Of a DNA stretch of 37,773 bases, positions 6,422-14,290 are shown piece after piece; position 1 is the stretch's first letter; every line of letters starts with the position of its first letter. Below the pieces are notes generated by a model. It ran no database searches and was not told the origin of the DNA. It was given only the letters and a program-made list of their open reading frames with translations. Position numbers and translations under genes: made by a program. The DNA is taken from assembly GCA_050330955.1 (NCBI GenBank), contig JBHJHJ010000038.1, positions 1-37,773 of the forward strand, written 5' to 3'. The stretch comes from JBCCAG01 sp050330955. GTDB lineage: Bacteria; Cyanobacteriota; Cyanobacteriia; CAKZMO01.

Positions 6422-7708
6422 ATGCACTATTCAGTCGCGGTGGTCGGGGGTGGCCAATCTGGCTTGTCGGTGAGCTACTGTCTCCAGACCCAGGGAATTG
6501 ATCACGTCGTATTTGAACAGCACAAGGTCGCTCACTCGTGGCGTACGAAGCGGTGGGATACCTTTTGCCTGGTGACCCCCAACTGGCAGTGTACGCTACC
6601 GGGGTATACCTACGACGACTACTCTGGCGAAGACCCGAACGGGTTTATGCCGCGGGAGCAAATTGTAGAGTACGTTGAGCACTACGCCAAGAGCTTTGAT
6701 TCCCCCCTGCGGGAGGGTGTGACCGTGCGACGGCTGCGAAAGGGCGCCAATTTCGAGCTAATGACCTCTGCAGGGGAGTTTACCGCCGATCAGGTGGTAG
6801 TGGCCACGGGCAGCTACCATCGCCCCAAGATTCCCGCCATTGCCGAGCGGCTGCCCGCCGACATGGTGCAGATACATTCGTCGGAGTACCGTAACCCCGA
6901 GAGCCTGCCTGCTGGAGCGGTGCTGGTGGTGGGCAGCGGCCAGTCGGGCTGTCAGATTGCTGAAGATTTGCACTTGGCGGGTCGCAGGGTTCATCTGGCC
7001 ATCGGCAGCGCGCCGCGATCGCCTCGCCGCTACCGGGGTAAGGACGTTGTGGAGTGGCTGGATCTGATGGGTTACTACGACATGCCCATCGACGAGCACC
7101 CCGAGAAAGAAAAGGTGCGCAGCAAGACAAACCACTACCTCACCGGGCGCGACGGGGGACGGGAGATCGACCTGCGGCAGTTTGCCCTAGAGGGAATGCA
7201 GCTCTACGGCAGGCTAAAGGACATTGAGAGCGCTTCGGATGGCGGGCAGATGCGGTTCCAGCCCAACCTGGCGGAAAACCTAGACCAAGCGGATGCAGTG
7301 GCCCAGAGCATCAAGCGCACCGTCAATAAATTCATCGCGGCTCAGGGGATTAATGAGCCGGTTGAGCCTGACTACGAGCCCGTGAGGCAACCTAACCCTG
7401 CGCCGAAACGCTTGGACTACCGCGCAGCCAACATTACTAGCGTCATTTGGAGCATCGGCTACGGCATGGACTTTAGCTGGATCGATATTCCTGTGTTTGA
7501 TGGCAAAGGCTACCCGGGACACAGGCGCGGCGTGACGGACTGCTACGGCCTCTACTTTATTGGGCTACCATGGCTCTACACCTGGGGCTCGGGGCGATTT
7601 TCCGGGGTGGCCCGGGATGCGCAGTATATTGCTGATACAATCGCGGCCCGCAAAATTGGCGTATCGCCCCTGCTGCAGATTGTGAATGAGGCGGCGCTGG
7701 GGTCTTAG
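6422..7708 (+). CDS. MSMEG_0569-family flavin-dependent oxidoreductase
   Basis: This 428-residue flavoprotein belongs to the FMO/Baeyer-Villiger-like group. The FAD site is VVGGGQSGLSVSYCL near the N-terminus; the NADPH-type site is VVGSGQSGCQIAEDL near residue 170. VVVATGSYHRPKIP and the late IWSIGYGMDFSWIDIP segment are typical of class B-like monooxygenases. MSMEG_0569-family proteins are regular members of the nitrilase cluster and may oxidise a nitrogen-containing intermediate, which is inference. It is transcribed divergently from the LuxR gene under two NtcA-type promoters. It ends 3 nt before the end of the convergent solute-binding-protein gene. A GGAG lies very close to the ATG, so the ribosome-binding site is unremarkable. 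Confidence 0.93.
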   Translation: MHYSVAVVGGGQSGLSVSYCLQTQGIDHVVFEQHKVAHSWRTKRWDTFCLVTPNWQCTLPGYTYDDYSGEDPNGFMPREQIVEYVEHYAKSFDSPLREGVTVRRLRKGANFELMTSAGEFTADQVVVATGSYHRPKIPAIAERLPADMVQIHSSEYRNPESLPAGAVLVVGSGQSGCQIAEDLHLAGRRVHLAIGSAPRSPRRYRGKDVVEWLDLMGYYDMPIDEHPEKEKVRSKTNHYLTGRDGGREIDLRQFALEGMQLYGRLKDIESASDGGQMRFQPNLAENLDQADAVAQSIKRTVNKFIAAQGINEPVEPDYEPVRQPNPAPKRLDYRAANITSVIWSIGYGMDFSWIDIPVFDGKGYPGHRRGVTDCYGLYFIGLPWLYTWGSGRFSGVARDAQYIADTIAARKIGVSPLLQIVNEAALGS

Positions 7709-7711
7709 CCG

Positions 7712-9334
7712 CTACATCTCGTACTGGTCAATCTGCGCCTTGAGATACGCCTCCGGCTCACTTGGGTCAAACTCCCCAAATTTTAAGTCCTCCACCCGCG
7801 TCAGATCCTGCGGCGGCTCACCGCCCAGCTCCTCAGATAGCTCTCGCGCTAGGTCGGTCAGGAAGATCTGCTCCCCAATTTTTTCGTAGTCCGCTTCCTC
7901 GGTGGGCATATAGTCCCACCGCACGAGCTGGGTGGAGATCCAGCTGGCGAAGCTCTTCCAGGGGTAGGGATCGAAGTTGATGCGATCGGGCACCTCCAAG
8001 GAATTGCCCTGGCCATCTTCAAAGCTGCCGGTCATCACCGCCTCTAGCACCTCCACCGGCTGGTTGAGGTACTCGCGGGGGGCGATCGCCGCTGCGATTT
8101 CTTTGCGGTTGGCCGGGACGTTGGCATAGCTCGCGCCGTCGATGATGGCCTTGTTAAGCGCCCGGAAGGTGTTGGGGTATTCGTCGATCCACTCCTGAGC
8201 GGCCACAAAGGCGCAGCAGGGGTGCCCTGGCCACAGATCTTTGGTGAGCAAGTGGATGAAGCCGATGTCGTCGAACACCACTCGCTGGGTGAAGTTGTCT
8301 GGCAGGATAAAGGCGTCAATCTGCCCGGTGGACATTTTGGCGATCGCGTCGGGGGGCGGCAGGACGATCAGCTTCACGTCGTTGTCGGGGTCCACGCCGC
8401 CAGAGGCCAGGTAGTAGCGCAGCAGCAGGTTGTGGTTGGAGTAGTCGTAGGGAATGCCGATGGTCATGCCCTTAAAGTCTGCCGGGCCGTTGACCTTGCC
8501 CAAGTGCTTCTTGGCCACCGCAATGCCCTGACCGTTATTGTTCTCGATGCTGGCTAGCTTCACCTGAAACGGCGTGGAGCCCAGCCCCAAAGACATAGCG
8601 ATGGGCATGGGCGCCAGCATGTGGTAGGCGTCTAGCTCGCCAGCGATCGCCGCATCCCGCACCACTGACCAGCTGGCATACTTCATCAGCGTAACGTTGA
8701 GCCCGTGCTTCTCGTAGAAGCCCAGCGGGTCAGACATGATGATGGGCGTGGCGCAGGTGATAGGCAAAAACGCAATTTTCAGATCGGTTTTTTCCAGGTC
8801 TCCGGTTATGGGCGGTGGGGCTGAGGCCTCTTCGGCTTCAGGCGCCTCTGCTTGAGGGGCGCAGCTGGCCAGCGACACCAGCGACGCCCCAATCACGACG
8901 TTTTGAAGAAACTTGCGCCGGGTCACTTGGCTCAGCCGCCGGGCGTCGTTGAAAAACAGTCCCGCCTTGGGACCGAAGGCGGCGGCAAAGGCCTGGTCTA
9001 GTCCCCCTGCAAGCTGAATCAGGTCTCGCACCAGCCCCTCTCGCCTGGGGCTACCCTGGGCGGCCATTTGGATAAATAGGGCGGTGCGCAACTCCGCTTG
9101 GCTAATGGCGTCGGCCACCTCCAGCGCCTGGGGCTGATAGAGGCGCATTTTGATCAGATCATCTACCAGGTCGGCAGGCTCCTGGGGCATATCAGCCATA
9201 TACTTCCAGTGGTCTCCGGTGGCGTGAAAGCTACCGCAGATGATGCAGCGAACCGCGACGGTTTCAACGGTTCCTTGCTCGCAGGACAGATTATTCCACC
9301 GCTGATGGGTGGCCGATGCGGATGTCAAACCCAT
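7712..9334 (-). CDS. NrtA/CmpA-type ABC transporter solute-binding lipoprotein with N-terminal extension
   Basis: Residues from about 185 on match the nitrate/bicarbonate/sulfonate binding-protein family: IAFLPITCATPIIMSDPLGFYEKHGLNVTLMK, then YHMLAPMPIAMSLGLGSTPF, then GMTIGIPYDYSNHNLLLRYYLASGG. A twin-arginine signal, TRRKFLQN (residues 138-145), leads to a lipobox ending at Cys158 (SLASC). This predicts a Tat-exported lipoprotein. Unusually, about 137 residues precede the signal, including CIIC (30-33) and a helical stretch (about 52-120). The start at 9334 has AAGG about 10 nt upstream. No permease or ATPase gene is in the window. It is last in the osmC-flavoprotein operon. The ligand cannot be read from the sequence. 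Confidence 0.88.
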   Translation of the reverse strand: MGLTSASATHQRWNNLSCEQGTVETVAVRCIICGSFHATGDHWKYMADMPQEPADLVDDLIKMRLYQPQALEVADAISQAELRTALFIQMAAQGSPRREGLVRDLIQLAGGLDQAFAAAFGPKAGLFFNDARRLSQVTRRKFLQNVVIGASLVSLASCAPQAEAPEAEEASAPPPITGDLEKTDLKIAFLPITCATPIIMSDPLGFYEKHGLNVTLMKYASWSVVRDAAIAGELDAYHMLAPMPIAMSLGLGSTPFQVKLASIENNNGQGIAVAKKHLGKVNGPADFKGMTIGIPYDYSNHNLLLRYYLASGGVDPDNDVKLIVLPPPDAIAKMSTGQIDAFILPDNFTQRVVFDDIGFIHLLTKDLWPGHPCCAFVAAQEWIDEYPNTFRALNKAIIDGASYANVPANRKEIAAAIAPREYLNQPVEVLEAVMTGSFEDGQGNSLEVPDRINFDPYPWKSFASWISTQLVRWDYMPTEEADYEKIGEQIFLTDLARELSEELGGEPPQDLTRVEDLKFGEFDPSEPEAYLKAQIDQYEM

Positions 9335-9396
9335 AGTTTAATTACCTTGAGATTCTATTGCCCTGAGGCCGGTTGCCCTGCTTGACCTTGGCTAGG

Positions 9397-10551
9397 TTAC
9401 AGCACCGCCGGAAGAGCGGCTTCCTGCATGCCAAACAGCATCTTCTTCAGGTGCTTCAGCGCCGGAGTCACGATCGCCACAAAGTAAGCCTCCCGCAGTT
9501 TCCGCTCCGCCGCGCTGCCCTTGACGTAGGCCCGCGCCCCAGCGTGGAGCATCGCCCCTTGGGCCGCCCGCAGCGACAGCTCTGCCGCCGAAATTCGGGC
9601 CTGGATGATCTCCCGCAGCAGTTGCGCATCGGCAGCACCCTGGCGGTCGAGGTGGTCGGCCAAGGCGTAGGCGCGATCGCGGGCGATCGCCACATCAGCC
9701 GCAATGTCCTCAGCCTGGTCATCTAGAAATTGGTTGACGTGCCCTAGCCGCTTATTGGAGCGCTGCATCAGCGTCACGCAGCTTTCCGCCAAGCCGAGGC
9801 CCATGCCCACCTGAGTCAAAATAAAGCCAGGGCGGATGCGATAAACGTAGTCTTCGCAGGGGGCCGCCAGCACCCAAGATTCAGGCACAAAGACATCTCG
9901 AAAGACGCAGCTATAGGTGCCCGTACCCTCTAGGGCAATGAAGTGGGCGTTACACCGCAGCGCCATGCCGTCCAGCTCGTCTGACACCATGGCCATCATG
10001 TAGTCGTCGCTACCGGAAATCTTGGCCACCACGCCAAAGGCGTGGCCCGGCCCCAGGTTAGATACCCAGGGCAGCATGCCGTTGAGCCGGTATCCTCCCT
10101 CGACCGGCACTGCCGTCAGGGCGATCTTTTCGATGTCGGCAAAGTGCTTCATCGGGTTAGACAACCCCGTACCCGCGAGCAGGCGCCCTGTGGCAACGTC
10201 AGGCAGCATCGTGGCTCGCAGCGCCTCGTTCTCAGTGTTTTGCAGATACCACGTACAGGCCACCTGACACCAGGCCATAAACCCGGTAGACATGCACACT
10301 TTGGAAATCTCCTCGATGCTTTGAATCGCCCCCCTAAGGCCCAGGCCTGTTCCCTGATACTTGGGGGCGATCGCATGGGCAAAGGCCCCCACCTCACCAA
10401 GCTGATGCATGACCTGGACAGGATACTCACCCTCAAGATCGATCGCCTGTACCTGCGGCGCTAAAGACCGCTCAGCCACATTGCGAACGGCTTCAGTGGC
10501 CGCTTGAAGGGAGGTTAGTCTGTTGGCTATGTCGGGTTTGAGTGTCTGCAT
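9397..10551 (-). CDS. acyl-CoA dehydrogenase-fold flavoprotein, probably a monooxygenase
   Basis: The 384-residue protein has the acyl-CoA dehydrogenase domain order. It has an N-terminal helical domain (LGEVGAFAHAIAPKYQGTGLGLRGAIQSIEEI), a central beta domain (GTGLSNPMKHFADIEKIALTAVPVEGGYRLNGMLPWVSN), and a C-terminal four-helix domain. The catalytic Glu motif near the C-terminus of true dehydrogenases (IYEG-type) is absent; the end reads YFVAIVTPALKHLKKMLFG. This is more like the reduced-flavin-dependent DszC/SfnB branch that oxygenates sulfur or nitrogen compounds, which is inference. It lies between osmC (52 nt) and the solute-binding protein (62 nt) in one operon, suggesting catabolism of an imported compound. 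Confidence 0.85.
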   Translation of the reverse strand: MQTLKPDIANRLTSLQAATEAVRNVAERSLAPQVQAIDLEGEYPVQVMHQLGEVGAFAHAIAPKYQGTGLGLRGAIQSIEEISKVCMSTGFMAWCQVACTWYLQNTENEALRATMLPDVATGRLLAGTGLSNPMKHFADIEKIALTAVPVEGGYRLNGMLPWVSNLGPGHAFGVVAKISGSDDYMMAMVSDELDGMALRCNAHFIALEGTGTYSCVFRDVFVPESWVLAAPCEDYVYRIRPGFILTQVGMGLGLAESCVTLMQRSNKRLGHVNQFLDDQAEDIAADVAIARDRAYALADHLDRQGAADAQLLREIIQARISAAELSLRAAQGAMLHAGARAYVKGSAAERKLREAYFVAIVTPALKHLKKMLFGMQEAALPAVL

Positions 10552-10603
10552 TCTAAATTTCGTCTCAGTGTTGTCTCGTTAAATCGGCTGTATGGCCCGT
10601 TAA

Positions 10604-11143
10604 TCAGACCATTTCAACGCTGACCGGCATGGGATTGCGTAGCGTCGCCGACACAGGGGACCATTCGTTGGCGTGGGCTACCATCTCAGCTAGGACTTCC
10701 TCGCTGGCGTCGCCGTCGATGTCCACCTTCACCCGCACGTCCGTAAAGCCAGCCTGGGGGGTCGCCAACTCGCCAGTCCCCCAAGTGCTGACAATATTGA
10801 TGTCCCCTTCCAGATAGATTTCTAGCTTGGTTAGGGCGATGCCCCGCGCCGCTGCGTTCGCCTGCAGGCCCACCGCAAGACAAGAGCCAAAGGCCCCAAG
10901 TACGATTTCTGAGGGGTTGGGTGCGGTGTTGTCGCCCAGCAGGACGGGGGGTTCGTCGATGACAAATGGATCGAGGTCGCGGGCGTAGTTTAGGCTACGG
11001 AACTTGCCTTCGCAAACGGTTTTAACTTTGAGGGTCTTGTCGGCGGGGTTAGCCTTGTTTTTAGCGCTCAGCTCCTTGAGGCCATCTTGAGGAATGGGGG
11101 TCAAGGGCACCTTAATCGATGCATCGACGGTAGTATTTGACAT
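10604..11143 (-). CDS. OsmC-family protein
   Basis: The 179-residue protein matches OsmC/Ohr: DEPPVLLGDNTAPNPSEIVLGAFGSCLAVGLQANAAARG, then DVRVKVDIDGDASEEVLAEMVAHANEWSPVSATLRNP. OsmC-family members reduce organic hydroperoxides with two cysteines. Here Cys88 (FGSC) is kept, but the second Cys, usually in a CPV motif, is Ser152 (EWSPVSATL), so classical peroxidase chemistry is doubtful. An additional Cys44 lies near the N-terminus. It is first in the operon with the flavoprotein and binding protein. The start codon directly abuts the long inverted repeat 11144-11187, so the usual Shine-Dalgarno is missing and initiation may depend on that structure. Confidence 0.88.
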   Translation of the reverse strand: MSNTTVDASIKVPLTPIPQDGLKELSAKNKANPADKTLKVKTVCEGKFRSLNYARDLDPFVIDEPPVLLGDNTAPNPSEIVLGAFGSCLAVGLQANAAARGIALTKLEIYLEGDINIVSTWGTGELATPQAGFTDVRVKVDIDGDASEEVLAEMVAHANEWSPVSATLRNPMPVSVEMV

Positions 11144-11187
11144 GGCTATATATTAAATAGAACGATCTATCTATTTAATATATAGCC
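11144..11187. promoter_or_regulatory. perfect inverted repeat with TetR-like operator
   Basis: GGCTATATATTAAATAG (11144-11160) and its exact complement at 11171-11187 enclose a 10-nt centre. The centre contributes to TAGAACGATCTA (11158-11169), close to the TAGACCGGTCTA-like operators of YxaF/LmrA-type TetR proteins. On the minus strand an AT-rich -10-like sequence (TATATT) sits at the upstream arm and TTGCCG about 15 nt before it. The right end touches the osmC start codon. I read it as promoter plus operator of the osmC operon, controlled by the TetR protein encoded just upstream. Confidence 0.75.
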
Positions 11188-11253
11188 AAATGCCTTTCGG
11201 CAAATTGTATTCGCCGCTACAGCTCATTCCGTTACGGTTTAGATTGTGGCAAC

Positions 11254-11895
11254 TTATCTTGCGATCGCAGTGACTTGGCCAGAGGAATAGGTTTGGCCGG
11301 CAGCAGAACGGTCTAGGGACTGCCGCAGGAGCTGACGCGCTAGCTCAAAGCTACGGCGCAGCCGACCAGTATCCTGGTGGAGCTTTCCCATCAGCATCGC
11401 TCCTTCGATGACGGTCAGCATTTGCTCAGCCAAGATATCCGGGTCAACGCTGGCCTTGAGCTGCGGCTGACCTTGACGGAGAAGATCCGCCAGCGCCGCT
11501 TCCCAGCCCTTAAAGATCTGCTGCAGGTGGTCCCGGAAGCTGGCGTCCTGCTCCACCAAATCGACAATCAAGTTGCCTAACAGGCAGCCGCCGCAAAACG
11601 GGTCATCCTGCTGCTTTTGCTCTAGCCGGTCAAGAATCCAAAAGAGCTGCTCGATGGGGGAGGTTGAAGCATCAGCGGCGGGCTGAAAGACATTCTCCTG
11701 GAGCTTTTTCCACTCCAGCTCAATCAGCGCGTGGCCGAGGGCGTGCTTGGATGAAAAATAGTTGTAAAAGCTGCCCGAGGAGGCGCCGCTGAGCTTAAAC
11801 AGCTCGCTGAGGCTGGTGGCAACGAATCCTTTGCGGTGGACCGTGTCAATGACGGCTTCGAGAATGTCTTCACGGGTGCGCTTTTGATTTGCCAC
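11254..11895 (-). CDS. TetR/AcrR-family transcriptional regulator
   Basis: This 213-residue repressor has an N-terminal helix-turn-helix at about residues 7-55 (REDILEAVIDTVHRKGFVATSLSELFKLSGASSGSFYNYFSSKHALGHALI). An all-helical ligand-binding part follows, containing FCGGCLLGNLIVDLVEQD, a stretch typical of the YxaF/LmrA/AcuR-like subgroup. It is followed after 110 nt by the osmC operon, and that spacer holds a long palindrome with a TetR-like core. Local control of the osmC operon is therefore likely. The inducer is unknown; its two adjacent cysteines (CGGC) could in principle sense thiol chemistry. Upstream, 11896-11994 carries no obvious box. Confidence 0.9.
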   Translation of the reverse strand: MANQKRTREDILEAVIDTVHRKGFVATSLSELFKLSGASSGSFYNYFSSKHALGHALIELEWKKLQENVFQPAADASTSPIEQLFWILDRLEQKQQDDPFCGGCLLGNLIVDLVEQDASFRDHLQQIFKGWEAALADLLRQGQPQLKASVDPDILAEQMLTVIEGAMLMGKLHQDTGRLRRSFELARQLLRQSLDRSAAGQTYSSGQVTAIAR

Positions 11896-11994
11896 GTTAG
11901 CCCCTCAGATGTCTAGGCAATGGCTCGATAGGGTTGGTCGCTTACCACAGCCTAGCACTTTGATCAGTTAGGCCGTTTACACAACCTGAAGGGT

Positions 11995-12483
11995 CTAGTT
12001 CTGCGTTGCCGATCGCGCCAGATTGTGAAGCGCTTGCCCGATCATGACAATGTTCTCCTCGCAGCCCGTCAGGCTGTGACGCGACATCAAATAGCTTGGG
12101 TTGTTGTAGGCCAGCCAGGTTTGGTTCTCCTCGTCTTCCCAGATGAGCATTTTTTGGGGCAGGTCAATGGCTACGGTGCGGCTGCACTGCATCAGGGGCG
12201 TACCGGCGTTGGGGTTGCCGAAAATTAGAACCTGGGTCGGCGGCAGCGCTTTGTCCACGGAGGCGGCGTTCTCCGCGTGGTCAATGCGGGTAAATAGGCT
12301 CAGCGGTCCCTCGTCCAGCAGCGCCTCAATGCGATCGCCCGTCTCAGCAACGCTGAACGCGCTGGGCATGTAGACCAGCCCGGCCTCTTCGCTGGGCAAG
12401 TCGGCAGAGTGTGCCCAGCTAGACCCTAGGCCGATTAGGGCAATGGTCAAAGCGAGGAGCAGTAGAGTTCTAAGGCGTTTCAT
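11995..12483 (-). CDS. DUF302-domain exported protein
   Basis: The 162-residue protein begins with a Sec-type signal peptide (MKRLRTLLLLALTIALIGLGSSWAHSA). The DUF302 fold follows: ALLDEGPLSLFTRIDHAENAASVDKALPPTQVLIFGNPNAGTPLMQC, then AIDLPQKMLIWEDEENQTWLAYNNPSYLMSRH. The domain is widespread with no settled function. The protein should be periplasmic. It is the third gene of an operon, 19 nt after the ABC exporter. Two cysteines (about residues 99 and 140) could form a disulfide. Family certain, role unknown. Confidence 0.88.
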   Translation of the reverse strand: MKRLRTLLLLALTIALIGLGSSWAHSADLPSEEAGLVYMPSAFSVAETGDRIEALLDEGPLSLFTRIDHAENAASVDKALPPTQVLIFGNPNAGTPLMQCSRTVAIDLPQKMLIWEDEENQTWLAYNNPSYLMSRHSLTGCEENIVMIGQALHNLARSATQN

Positions 12484-12502
12484 AAGTCGAATTTTATAAC
12501 TT

Positions 12503-14290
12503 TCACGTTACGGATGATCTATGCTTTGGCTCCCCGGTCTGCACCCGCCACAGCCCCGCATACAGGCCGTTCTGCCGCAGCAGGTCGTCATGGCTACCCT
12601 GCTCTACGACTTGGCCTTGCTCCATCACGTAGATGCAGTCGGCGCTGCGAATGGTAGAGAGCCGGTGGGCGATCGCAATCGTGGTGCGGTGCTGGGTGAT
12701 CTTTTCTAGGGAGGCCTGAATCGCGGCCTCCGTCTCATTATCCACGGCGGAGGTCGCTTCATCCAAAATCAAGATCGGCGGATCTTTGAGAACGGCGCGG
12801 GCGATCGCCAGCCGCTGCCGCTGCCCCCCCGAAAGCTTTTGCCCCCGCTCGCCCACAACGGTGTCGTAGCCGTGGGGAAGGTTCTGAATGAAAGGGTGGG
12901 CCTCGGCAATTTCAGCGGCGTGCTGAATTTCGGACGGCGTGGCGTCGGGGCTACCGTAGGCAATATTTTCGGTGATGGTGCCGTCAAACAAAAATACATC
13001 CTGACTCACCAGCCCAATCGCCCCTCTAAGATCCTGAAGCTGAATTTCGCTGATGTCGATGCCATCCAGGGTGATGCGTCCGCTGCCCAGTTCGTAGAAG
13101 CGCAGCAGCAGCTTTACCAGGGTACTTTTGCCGGAGCCGGTGGCGCCTACAACGCCCACGGTGTGGCCCGCCGGAACCGTGAGGCAGAGGTCTTTGAACA
13201 GCGGCAAACCGTCCCCGTAGGCAAAGCCCACCTGCTCCAGACGCAGCTCCCCCTGGACGGTCCCCCGACGCAGCTCCCGGTAGCCCGAGCGGATAGCGAC
13301 GGGGGTGTCTAGCAGGTCTAGAACGCGGGTGGTGGAAGCCATGGCCCGCTGGTACTGGTCTAGGGTGTTGCCCAGGGCGGTGAGGGGCCACAGCAGCCGC
13401 TGGGTAATGAACACCAAAACGCTGTATGTGCCCACCGCTAGGGTGCCGTTGGCCGCCGCTAGCCCGCCAAAAAATAGCGTGGCCGTAAACCCCACCAAAA
13501 TCACGATGCGGATCAGGGGTACAAAGGCGGCGCTGAGGGCGATCGCCCGCCGATTGCTGGTCCGGTAGGCGTCGCTGTCTGACGCGACCCGTTCGGCTTC
13601 ATAGACCTCGGTGGTAAAGCTTTTGATCGTGGTGATGCCGCTGAGGTTGTTGGCCAGTCGGCTGTTGAGCTGGCCGACCTGCTGCCGCACCTCAGCGTAG
13701 CGGGGGGCTAAAGTGCGCTGAAAGGCAAAAGATCCCCAAAGAATAAAAGGCATGGGCAGCATTGCCATCCAGGCAATACCCGGCGCCATGATAAAAAACG
13801 CGCCGCCCACTACAATCACCGTCGTGATGGTCTGCAAAATTTCGTTGGCGCCGACGTCCAGGAAGCGCTCTAGCTGGTTGACATCGTCGTTCAATATCGA
13901 CAGCAGTCGCCCTGTGCTGCGGTCCTCGAAAAACGCCAGCTCTAGCTCTTGTAGGTGGGTATAGACATCCAGACGCAGCTCGTGCTGAATTGTTTGGGCC
14001 AGTTCGCGCCAAAGGCGAGCGTAGGCATATTCAAAGGCGGACTCTAATCCCCAGACGATTAGCGTTAGCCCCGACAGTACCAGGAGCTGCATCTCCACCG
14101 AGCGCAGCCCCCAATTGGCCAAAAGAGAGCTTTGGCCCTCTACCACGGTATCCACGGCAAGGCCAATCAGGGCAGGCGGGGCCAAATCAAATACCCGATT
14201 CAGTACCGAGCAAGTCGCCGCCAGCCAGACTTGAGTGCGATAGCGACGACCGTAGCGAATGAGTCTGGCCAGTGGCGATGATGCGGTCAT
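12503..14290 (-). CDS. MsbA-like ABC exporter, fused membrane and ATPase domains
   Basis: The 595-residue half-transporter has an N-terminal six-helix membrane domain (about 18-310) and a C-terminal nucleotide-binding domain (about 348-580). Visible motifs are Walker A GATGSGKST (382-390), Q-loop region LVSQDVFLFDGTITENIAYG, signature LSGGQRQRLAIARA, Walker B ILILDEATSAVD and the switch His in AIAHRLSTI. It works as a dimer in the cytoplasmic membrane, exporting a lipid or hydrophobic compound. Its ATG directly abuts the stop of the squalene/phytoene synthase-like gene (TAGATG), so the two are translationally coupled. This makes an isoprenoid-type lipid a plausible cargo (inference). Confidence 0.93.
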   Translation of the reverse strand: MTASSPLARLIRYGRRYRTQVWLAATCSVLNRVFDLAPPALIGLAVDTVVEGQSSLLANWGLRSVEMQLLVLSGLTLIVWGLESAFEYAYARLWRELAQTIQHELRLDVYTHLQELELAFFEDRSTGRLLSILNDDVNQLERFLDVGANEILQTITTVIVVGGAFFIMAPGIAWMAMLPMPFILWGSFAFQRTLAPRYAEVRQQVGQLNSRLANNLSGITTIKSFTTEVYEAERVASDSDAYRTSNRRAIALSAAFVPLIRIVILVGFTATLFFGGLAAANGTLAVGTYSVLVFITQRLLWPLTALGNTLDQYQRAMASTTRVLDLLDTPVAIRSGYRELRRGTVQGELRLEQVGFAYGDGLPLFKDLCLTVPAGHTVGVVGATGSGKSTLVKLLLRFYELGSGRITLDGIDISEIQLQDLRGAIGLVSQDVFLFDGTITENIAYGSPDATPSEIQHAAEIAEAHPFIQNLPHGYDTVVGERGQKLSGGQRQRLAIARAVLKDPPILILDEATSAVDNETEAAIQASLEKITQHRTTIAIAHRLSTIRSADCIYVMEQGQVVEQGSHDDLLRQNGLYAGLWRVQTGEPKHRSSVT

